From: Allolobophora icterica
Taxonomy: Eukaryota; Annelida; Clitellata; Crassiclitellata; Lumbricidae
NCBI GenBank assembly: GCA_963556255.1
Contig: OY744605.1
Location: 40,392,108 to 40,456,107, forward strand
Direction of reading: 5' to 3'
DNA length: 64,000 nt
Positions 55,826 to 64,000 of this stretch are shown in pieces. The notes beneath the pieces are model-generated. The model did no database searches, was not told the origin of the DNA, and was given only the letters and a program-made list of their open reading frames with translations. Every line of letters begins with the position of its first letter. The first letter of the stretch is position 1. The translations under genes and the position numbers were made by a program.

Positions 55826-56110
55826 AAGTACCAGTTTATTCATGAGAAATGCATCATATCAGATGTGTTGTCCAGACTTATGTCCATTGAAGGTCCGAGT
55901 CCAGTTGCCAGAGAGACCAGAGAGGCAGAGAATCGGATGGATTAGGGTAGGAATTCTTGAAGAGGTGAGACTATAGTTTCGAGTGGAAAGCCTGTGGGGT
56001 GATGGGTAGAGGAGCCTGAAGCAGATGACAGTGAGTAAGTGGTGGAATTGGTGGAAGAACTGGGAATATGCGGAATTCAGAGGGGAAGTTTGTTCCAGGG
56101 TTGAGTTGCA
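55826..56110 (+). repeat. Dispersed repeat shared with 17735-17840
   Basis: CAAAGTACCAGTTTATTCA, then GGTCCGAGTCCAGTTGCCAG and AGAGACCAGAGA, match 17735-17840 well. The downstream part (GGGGAAGTTTGTTCCAGGG) resembles the end of the SINE-like repeat at 40144-40375. Probably one SINE family in several states of decay. Confidence 0.5.
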
Positions 56111-56359
56111 GTTTTCTAAAGATTCTAAGTTTTCACCAGTCTTTAATTTGAAGGTTTTTAAAATACTTATTCATCATTATCTCCTAATCTGGATAGATAG
56201 TTAAAGGTCATCTTCTGAGTTGCCGTTATCACTGGATAATGATTCCATACCGTTCATTTTCTTCTGATGAAGTTCAAGTTCATCACGAGTTTCAGAACCT
56301 TTGCTTGGTATTTTATTCATGTAGCGTAACATAATTGTGGCAATTTATATAGCATTGTC

Positions 56360-56555
56360 AAGGGCGGCGATCCCGGGGGTCCGAGAGGACAAGACCCCCA
56401 CCTTTAACAGTGGGGGTGGGGACACATTATACAGTTGTCCCCCCAAATTTTGAAGAAACACAAAAAAAATTTTCTCACCTCTTTTTTGACCAGATCAGTT
56501 CAAACGTGTCCTGTGTACCCCCCCCCCCACATGTCAAACAAGGTCGCCGCCAGTG
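56360..56555 (+). mobile_element. GGCGGCGATC-ended element, copy 4
   Basis: AAGGGCGGCGATC...GGTCGCCGCCAGTG in the perfect 9-bp duplication AGCATTGTC (56351-56359, 56556-56564). 196 bp, with one GACCAGATCAGTTCA unit remaining and the TTTAACAGTGGGGG block. Confidence 0.93.
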
Positions 56556-56749
56556 AGCATTGTCGGTAGCAAGCTGCTTCTAGGATGCTTCACATCAACT
56601 ATCAGTGTAAAAGCTATGAGTTGCATAGTAAATCACTTTTCAACTATGATTTAAAAAGATGGAGAGTTGTGGTCTCGTAATGGATGCAGGTGCAAAAAAT
56701 ACAATGGATTCACGACTACAGTAAATGGATGAATATTTTATTGAATGTC

Positions 56750-56880
56750 ACTAAAAGGTGCTATATAAATGTTCAGATACATATATACATACATGCACAC
56801 ATACATTCATACATATATACATACATACATACATGCACAGATATGTTCATACATACCATACATATATATATGTATATACA
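56750..56880 (+). repeat. SINE-like 3' tail followed by (ATAC)n
   Basis: AAGGTGCTATATAAATGTTC leads straight into ATACATATATACATAC repeats. The same CTATATAAATGT end occurs at about 47288. These ends are common in marine invertebrate SINEs and LINEs. Confidence 0.5.
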
Positions 56881-57110
56881 TCTTGTTCTTATCCTGTATA
56901 TATATATATATATATTAAAACTTTATAATATATCTCTGCTTCCAGTATATTGAATCCCTCAGTCTTTATTCTGAATCTCTGTCTTTGTCCGATGTCCTTT
57001 GTGTTTCTTCAATCTTTTGTATTTGTTAATTACAAAGGCTTCTCTTACAGAACAAACTCCTACTCTTGGCATGGGTCTCCTGTCCTGGATTTAGGTGCTC
57101 GATGTATCGT

Positions 57111-57370
57111 ATCTAGAAATTTATAAAGCACCTCTCGCAGAATAACTATTCAGAGGCACTCTCAGCACAAAAGCCCCAGGTGAACAGAAATGTCTATAGG
57201 GAACGCGAGACTGATGAGGAAAAGCCAGTCATTAGGGTGCTGTAGGGTGCTGGATGTAGATGCTGGATGAACGTGCTGGATGTACGTGCTGGATGTACGT
57301 GCTGGATGTGCGTGTGCTGGATGAATGTGCTGGATGTACGTGCTGGATGTAGGGTGTTGGATGTAGGCGC
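57111..57370. repeat. SINE-like block then GTGCTGGATGTAC minisatellite
   Basis: 57115-57180 carries ATTTATAAAGCACCTCTCGC and ATTCAGAGGCACTCTC, a further copy of the repeat at 40144. From about 57238 to 57366, ten or so degenerate copies of a 13-14-bp unit GTGCTGGATGTAC follow. Confidence 0.75.
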
Positions 57371-57640
57371 TTCAGTATCACTGTCCTCAGTGTGGAGTCT
57401 TTTCCCAGTATTTCTCATCCATGTATCTGGTCTTCCATTATTGTTACTGTGCTTAAGTTCCATACTTAATGACTGCATAATGTTGGGATTAAAGAGACTA
57501 TTGTGGAATAAAAGGAGTTTGAAGAGGAGTTCTGAGAGGCTGTGGAAATGCTTAAGCTGGGCATTTGGATCTCACTGTCTGACAAAACAGTACCAAACAA
57601 AATAATGATGCTTCAGAGCCTAATGATGAACAGTGTTGAT

Positions 57641-57642
57641 AT

Positions 57643-57711
<69 letters not shown>

Positions 57712-57727
57712 TTGGTGATGATAATGC

Positions 57728-57769
<42 letters not shown>

Positions 57770-57930
57770 CGATGATTATGATAATGATGTTGGTGATGAT
57801 GTTGGTGATGATGAAGGTGATGATGACGATGATGGTTGTGGTTCTGATGGTGATCATGTTGGTGACGATGATGGTGATGATGTTGGTGCTGATAGTTGTG
57901 GTGATGATGGTGATGATGATGATCACAGCA
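57641..57930 (+). repeat. (GAT)n imperfect microsatellite
   Basis: Long ATG/GAT repeat with GTTGGT and TAATG interruptions. The poly-Asp, poly-Met and poly-Ile frames are artefacts. Confidence 0.95.
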
Positions 57931-58943
57931 CTTACAAAGGGATCAACTGATTATGTAATGTGATGTGAGCTAACTTAGGGACCTGGCAACGAAATCGAAT
58001 AGCAGCTTATCAATCGTCAGAAAACTCTCTAGGCTCTGAGTCGGCAGAGTTTTATGGATGTCGTATGACTTCATTTGTGCATTCCATGTTATATTATGAT
58101 TTTTTCCTGCTTAAGGTAGATTGCCATGAGAGACTGTGATTGCAGCTGTGGGTTCTGGCATTTGTGCCTCTGTTAACGTAAATCATCTTAGTATCAACGA
58201 TCTTTGTCCTTTATAGACTCCATTGGACAACGCTGCATCCAGCATATCAACGGGCCTTGTTTAATCAAAACGCAATTATAATGCAACGTTTTATGCCACA
58301 AATTCATAAGAGAACATTTTCTGTTTATCGTTACTGTAATAATAATCGGTTCTCTATCCAAATATTCTACAGCGTGTGACTAGCCTTTTCAAATGACACA
58401 CTGAATTCTGCAAGACCCCGGCAGAAGCAATAACGCGCTGTGCATGCATTCAATTCATTTTGCTCATGAAGTTGGCATGGGTCCGGATGGCTTGATCCCG
58501 GATTGTTATGACGCCAGGGTATAACACCGACAGATACAATAAAGCCTTCATAAACTCCACTGAAGCCGGTTGCGGACGCTTGGACACCAGTCTGCAGCTC
58601 TCGACATGGCACAGAGAAATAAAAGTGTAATGAACGCAGTATGTCTGCCACGTACCGTTCGCCTTTCAAAGAATGAGCTCGGTTGGATGATGTATCGGGG
58701 ATGTTTAGTTGGAATTGTAATTTATCTGTGACAGTCATATAACAAACAAATACTTGTCTTCACTCGTCAGTACACAGTGGTGACATCTAGTCATGTTTGT
58801 GCTTTGTTTAGTAAAAGTATGATATTTTGTCATCTTTAATCCGGGGCGGTGCCTTTGTGGCAACACTGAATGTGAGATAAGTTGCTAATCAACTGTAAAA
58901 GCTTTTTTCATAATCACATCTTTTCTTTAATTTGTCAATTTTC

Positions 58944-58953
<10 letters not shown>
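57931..58953. other. No recognised gene
   Basis: A 123-codon minus frame at 58367-58738 is the longest open stretch. It has no domain that I know, no clear splice edges and ordinary composition, so it is not called. A TA run lies at 58948-58978. Confidence 0.4.
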
Positions 58954-58974
<21 letters not shown>

Positions 58975-58981
<7 letters not shown>

Positions 58982-59690
58982 GCTACTTGCTTTAAGTGAC
59001 ATGCTTATGCAGTGTATTTAAGTAGATTATTCTTAACCTACCTCCACCTAATCTTCCTTCAGAGCACAGGCTTGAATCATTGATAACTAAAACGTTGGAT
59101 CGGAGACGTACTTCTCTCATAATGTCTGTTTTTTTTCATATGGTAAATTTGCCATTCATGACTCTGGAGACCTTGACTTCGTTCTGTGGCATTCAATATG
59201 TTTGCATCCAATATCTGTGCCAATATGTAGCATACATAATGAGAAACCGTAGGCATTGGCACGTTGATATATGCTTTATTAATCCCTTAAGCATCTTAGT
59301 TTTCATAAGAATTTGTGCCCGTGATGCACTTTTAGCACCCAGAAATGTATCCACTTTCGATTTTGATCTAACAATATATAATACAATTTTAATGTGATGT
59401 ATTATAAAAGTGTTTTACTTTGATATGAGTGTAATTAATTTAATTTAAGTATAATGTTGAGTGTAAAGTAGCAAGCTACTTTGCGTCTAGTTAAAGTTTT
59501 GTCAAGAAGTACATCTTCTTAAATGACAAAAGATGAAGCACAACCTATGACAGTTTTAAGTAGAGCATTGCAAGTGAGGTTCTCAATGATTGAAGCCTGC
59601 TCTGAAGGACGATTAGGCGGAGGTAGGTTAAGTGATAATCTACTTAAATACACTGCATAAGCATGTCACTTAAAGCAAGTAGCTGATATA
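58975..59690. mobile_element. Short element with about 110-bp terminal inverted repeats
   Basis: Left arm 58975-59084 (TATATCGGCTACTTGC...) and right arm 59583-59690 (...GCAAGTAGCTGATATA) are inverted at high identity. Examples are ACTGCATAAGCATGTCACTT and GAAGGACGATTAGGCGGAGG, with a few changes. The middle is AT-rich and non-coding. The left end abuts a TA microsatellite, so a target duplication cannot be read. The right end joins a LINE fragment directly. Confidence 0.8.
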
Positions 59691-59694
59691 TTCA

Positions 59695-60375
59695 TTCTGA
59701 TAAATCTTATGCAAATCTTGTACTAACTATTAATGAAGAACTCAAACGAGTAGCCGAATGGTTCCTTTCAAATAAAGTTAATAAACTATCCTTAAATATA
59801 GATAAGACCGCCTTCATTCTCTTTAAGTCACACAGAAAGGTGGGGCCGCCAGATAACTCCCTAAGGCTGGCAATAAATAATACACCTATAGTCCAGGTCA
59901 AATGCACCAAGTTCTTAGGGGTGATCGTCGATCAACACCTAACCTGGGACCAGCACATTAAATGTATTTCCACCAAAATAGCAAAAAACATCGGCGTACT
60001 GTATCGTGCCACTAATAAACTCCCACCCTCTGTACGTACACAACTATATTACTCCCTAATTTACCCCTATTTATCTTACTGCAGCATTGTATGGGCATCT
60101 ACTTACAACTCTAGACTCCATAAATTGGTCATTCTACAGAAAAGAGCAGTTCGATTCATTGGTGGCCTCCCCTGAGGCTCCCACACCGGTCCCATCTTTT
60201 GCAGTTATAGGCTACTAAAAATTGGTCAGATAAGAAATTACCAGATTGGCGTCTTCATGTACAAATTCTCACGGGACCTCTTGCAACAACCTCTTGTTTT
60301 CTTCTAATAATTTGTCTCATTGATGCATTGCATATTTGGTTCCAATAAAGAATTATGTTCTGTTATGTTATGTTA
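59695..60375 (+). pseudogene. LINE reverse transcriptase, C-terminal fragment with 3' tail
   Basis: Starts just after where a YADD motif would be: HSDKSYANLVLTINEELKRV, then KLSLNIDKTAFILF, FLGVIVDQHLTWDQHI and SLIYPYLSYCSIVWAS, typical of CR1/L2/Rex-like RT C-termini. A TGA at about 60173 interrupts the frame, which then continues to TAA near 60307 (IGQIRNYQIGVFMYKFS). AATAAAG and TTATG repeats at 60345-60375 form the 3' end. The 5' part ends abruptly at the neighbouring inverted-repeat element. Confidence 0.85.
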
Positions 60376-61924
60376 TGTTGTTCTAGTCCAGTATGACTGT
60401 TTATATCCAATGCCAGTTGGCAGTTTGTTCCTAATCTAATCTGGAAACTTAAATAGTGCTGTTACCTTATAGTGCAAGGCATTAGTAGATGGTCACTTCT
60501 AATAAGGAAAGCCACATTCCAGAAACATAACTCATATAATGCCAGTCCAATATATGTCACATGCTTTGTGGTTTATAGGTATTCCACAGGGAGTTTGTTG
60601 TTACCATGAACAGTATTTATAGCCGGGTTCAGTGTTACAGTAATTCAAAATATTGTGATTTGTTCTTCATTACAAAGTCTCTGCGTGATCAGGGTTTTGT
60701 CACAGTCCGGTAAACAAGACAAGTTAGTCTTGTTTAGCACACTTGTTAAAGTTGAGATATGGAGTGCTGTTGCGCCGTGATCTTGTCAGACCGTGATGTA
60801 TGGCTAGTTTTTGCGTTATTCCTCTGTCAGTATCGATCTCCTAATCTGGTGCAATCTGTTGCAGCTATACTGGCAGTCCTTCTGATCTCTGTCGGATCAC
60901 GACCCGTCCCGATCTCTGGCCATGTACATGCAACCATGCTCAGAACACTTGGCTTGTATCGAATCCTTTGGTCTTTGACTCCGGACCGATATTAACGTAT
61001 CAGCAACGGCTGCAATGCCAAATGCGTCTGACCTTCCGGACTTGACAGGTCTGATAGACCTTGGACGTTGATGCCTGCTTTTAGGGCTTTTAGAATGCAG
61101 AGACTGGGTCGGAGACTAACCTGGCCTGACCCGTGGACAAGTTCCAATCCAATCACTTGTGGGTTGGTTAGCTGTTGCCCACGGGCAATGAACGAATTTG
61201 CTTTTCAAGAAATTGGATTCGGCTGGGTGGATTGGATTCGGCTGGGTGGGTGGGGGAAGGCCTGATGAGATCCTTCGGGGAACATGCAGAGATTTATCAA
61301 TAAATAATCGAATTTCAAGAAGATAAATCAGTGTTTCTTAAGTTTGGAGGCTGTGCCGAGTGTTGTGGGCAAATGAAATTTGCCGTTAATGGAATGTTTA
61401 CACATGAACGACAATGTGGTAGGCTGCTGACGCTAATTTAAGCTGTTTTTCACATTGGATGTGAACATTTTGCATGAAGCCGTTGTCCATCAGTCTGATC
61501 TTTGCATTTTTATCATATCAGGAACAAAAGGATTTTGGTGTGTAGCCACAGCGCTATATTTTAAATATTATTGATTACTTTTCTCTGTGAAACTACTGAA
61601 GAGATGTTGGTACTAATGAGTCTTTGTCTTATTCTGCTTGTTGTTTTGTTGTTGTTACTGTTTCATCCATATTATTTTGCCTTAGTGTATGTGCTTTTTA
61701 TTGTTGTCTTGCTAAGTTATAAATGCCCATGTACAATACAATACAATACAATAAGTTGACCTTTGTAACTTTCAATACACTGTGTGTCCAGAGCAGTTGT
61801 CAACAAAAGCCACAGCAATACTTGCCTTTGCAAGTAGAAAACTGAATGAATAGTTTGTTGAGGTTATGCAACATGCATACATATACATACATACAAACGT
61901 ACATACATACATACATGCATACTT
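60376..61924. other. No recognised gene; two retroposon-like tails
   Basis: A TACAA pentamer run at about 61733-61753, after GCCCATG, looks like the tail of the SINE-like repeat seen inverted at 40144. A CATACATACA array occupies 61872-61922. Frames at 60759-61265 are unassigned. Confidence 0.4.
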
Positions 61925-63170
61925 CTTCTGGTTCTCTGCCTCCAGCAGTTTCAAATGTCTGTCCTCTCAATGTTATGCTTCTTCTTTTAGTCTGCTGTAT
62001 CCCTCCTTCATCATCCAATCCAGCATCATCTGTCTTGGTCTTCCCCTTGTCTTCTTCCCCTCCATTCTTCCCTCAATGACCGTTCTTAGGAGTGAATCTC
62101 CTCTCAATGTATGGCCGATCCATTTCCTTTGTCCTTCTCTTATTGTATTTATGAGGAGTCTTTCTTCTCAAATTCTTCTCAACACTTCTTCATTTGTTCT
62201 ATGTTCCATCCAGCTGATCTTCACCTTTTTCCACATCCACATTCCGAAAGCCTCCAATCTCTTTCGTCTTTTTTTCTCATAATTCATGTCTCTGATCTGT
62301 ACAACCCCACGCTCCACACCAGTGACATCCTTTTCGTCAAGTTCCTGTTCATTTTTCCTCTCAGCAACTCTTTCTGTTTTACAAAAGCATGGTAATGAAC
62401 TAAGGAACTTGGTTCCTTACCCAGTGCTAGTCTTCTTTTAATTTCCTTGTAGCATTTGGCATCTGTCGTGATCATACTTCCCAGATAGCTGATTCCTTTA
62501 CTTGCTCTATTTCCTTTCAACCAATGTTAATTTTGACTATAGTTTCTTCTCCTTAACTTATCCTCATTACCTTCGTCTTTTTGATGTTTATTTTCATTCC
62601 GTATTCGATTGATACGCTGTCTAATCAATCCATCATTGTCTGTAATCCCCTCTGGCTTCCTGCCATCATCGCCTGATCATCTGCGAACCGGAGAGCCCTA
62701 ATCAGTCTGTCTCCGACCTTGATCCCCCTCCTCCATGTCTTCCAGTGCTTCTCTTATAAGCTCTTCTAAATAAATATTGATGGATAACCGAGTAACTTGT
62801 CTCACTCCCCTGCCCAGTTTTTCCCTAGTTCTGAGTGTTCTCCGTCTATTCGTATTCCTTTTGTCCCATGTACAAGTTTCCTATTAATCTTAGTCTCTCC
62901 AGTCTACTCCCATCCGTCTCAGTGCATGTATCAGCCTTATCCAGTCAACTCTATCAAATGCTTTTTTGTAATCTACAAAGCATATATATACCTCTTTCCC
63001 ATTCTGGCAGCTGCTGTCTGTTAGTACTCTTAGCATTCTGATCTGTTCTGTTGTACCCATGTCCTTTCTGAATCGTCTCCCAGCCCCTCGACTGCCTCCG
63101 TCTTTGCTTGTAGTCTCTTTGTTAGTGTTCTTGTCATGATTTTTGAGGCTTGTGTGAGAAGGCTAACACA
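61925..63170 (-). pseudogene. RTE/Jockey-like LINE reverse transcriptase, decayed
   Basis: On the minus strand from 63165: ASKIMTRTLTKRLQAKTEAV and further RT motifs (VYICFVDYKKAFDRVDW-like near 62960, GDPLSPLLF-type region disrupted, FADD-like near 62690), then SYLGSMITTDAKCYKEIKRR and a cysteine-rich/WME-type C-terminus down to about 61925. Many stops and frameshifts are present. This family (QAKTE--EEQ, KIM-R-L) is widespread in animal genomes. The TACAT array at its 3' side probably grew from its tail. Confidence 0.75.
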
Positions 63171-63222
63171 TACATGTACATATGTATACATATATAAAAT
63201 TATAAATACATGTATACGTGTA

Positions 63223-63353
63223 TATATGTAGTGTAACAAGGTTAGGCTGTAGGTAGCCTACATGTAATGTAATCGGTGTGGTTCATAACGGCACCATGGC
63301 TGCACTCGTTAGCCGATGGTCACCTACAGCCTAACCTTGTTACACTACATATA
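63223..63353. mobile_element. Small hairpin element with perfect 32-bp arms
   Basis: 63223-63254 (TATATGTAGTGTAACAAGG...) and 63322-63353 are exact inverse copies separated by 67 bp. It resembles a tiny MITE. TA-rich flanks prevent a firm target duplication. Confidence 0.75.
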
Positions 63354-64000
63354 GCCCTCCAAAGAACCGTCCGCCTTAAAGACTGAAATCGGGCAGTGGT
63401 TGAAGACTTTATTGAAGAAGCACTCTCAACGGCCACAAATCTCGAACTACTGACTACTTATATGTTAAGATCATGGATTATATGAGCTATAGACCAGCTG
63501 CTTGTACAATATATACAACCTGTTTGGGAAAGTGTTCTGTTAGGCTAGGTACTCCCTTCTACACACATTCATAATTGAGGTAGCTAGCTACCTTTGTTCA
63601 TCTCTCTGTCTGTCTGTCTTTCTGTATATATATATATATATATATATATTATTTTTTTATATTTATTTTTGAAAAATAAATATAAAAAAATAATTTCCTG
63701 AAAATCGTAAATGAAACAACATTGGATTATTTTTTAATTATTATTCGCTAGATGGAAGTATTATAGCGTTGGTATAATAAATTATGTTCTATTAAGATAA
63801 GGTTCACCGTTAAGTTTTAATCATAAGTTTTTCCGGAAGTTTTGAATCAGCAGTTCAGTCTAGTCTAGACGGCTAGAACATTTTCATTATTTTAAATTTT
63901 TTTATTTTAATGAATGTTTGAAAATAAATCACGTAAATTTAAGTAAATCATGTCAGCTATAATAGGATTCTGGCGCTGAGAAACAAAAACGGAAAAAACG
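63354..64000. other. No gene; perfect 47-bp AT palindrome
   Basis: 63648-63694 is a perfect palindrome around a single central G (ATTATTTTTTTATATTTATT... and inverse), next to a TA microsatellite at 63625-63648. The remainder is AT-rich and non-coding to the window end. Confidence 0.7.

Noticed and set aside
57552..57963. Poly-Asp, poly-Met and poly-Ile proteins
   Set aside because: Translations of the GAT microsatellite.
58367..58738. 123-residue minus-strand frame
   Set aside because: No recognisable domain, start context or splice sites. Length is within chance for this window.
62797..63041. Plus-strand frames over 62.8-63.0 kb
   Set aside because: Shadows of the decayed minus-strand LINE reverse transcriptase.

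Overview
This looks like a eukaryotic, probably marine invertebrate and plausibly deuterostome, nuclear window. It is AT-rich and intron-rich in character, with no bacterial-style operons, and is crowded with mobile elements, microsatellites and short inverted-repeat elements. Two things point to an animal: an exon of the planar cell polarity gene prickle on the minus strand, and a nearly intact LTR retrotransposon of the Gmr1 type. Gmr1 elements were first described from deuterostomes, so the lineage guess is an inference and not proof.

Host gene content is sparse. The only confidently recognised host coding sequence is one 175-bp prickle exon (22537-22711, minus), ending just before the PET domain. 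A phase-compatible candidate first coding exon lies at 32085-32107 (minus), with a CpG-rich stretch upstream of it. If both belong to prickle, about 9.4 kb between them is intron 1. Everything left of 22.5 kb is then a downstream intron or beyond, and the right half is upstream or intergenic. The PET/LIM exons are not visible here.

Left third (0-17 kb): SINE-like tRNA fragments, a decayed LINE end, two nested hAT-like non-autonomous elements, and the LTR retrotransposon (7584-16483). The retrotransposon has 289-bp LTRs differing at one site, a 5-bp target duplication, a tRNA-Leu-type primer site, gag, and a pol whose integrase precedes reverse transcriptase. Its RT is split after the YIDD motif by a 2.7-kb foldback element (12514-15229). 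The insert sits in an 8-bp target duplication and has a 35-bp satellite core.

Middle (17-34 kb): the prickle exon lies between two perfect 171-bp inverted repeats about 0.87 kb apart. A LINE fragment, long dinucleotide arrays and several 150-300 bp MITEs with 8-bp target duplications surround it.

Right half (34-64 kb): a dense transposon graveyard. It holds a mariner element broken by two insertions, one of which carries a third; four copies of a GGCGGCGATC-ended element; a 3.2-kb terminal-inverted-repeat element holding decayed THAP and YqaJ-exonuclease fragments; several hAT-like elements; and LINE remnants at 59.7-60.4 and 61.9-63.2 kb.

Most element boundaries below were set by reading terminal inverted repeats and matching target duplications by eye. 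Family names beyond LTR/gypsy, mariner and LINE are inferences.
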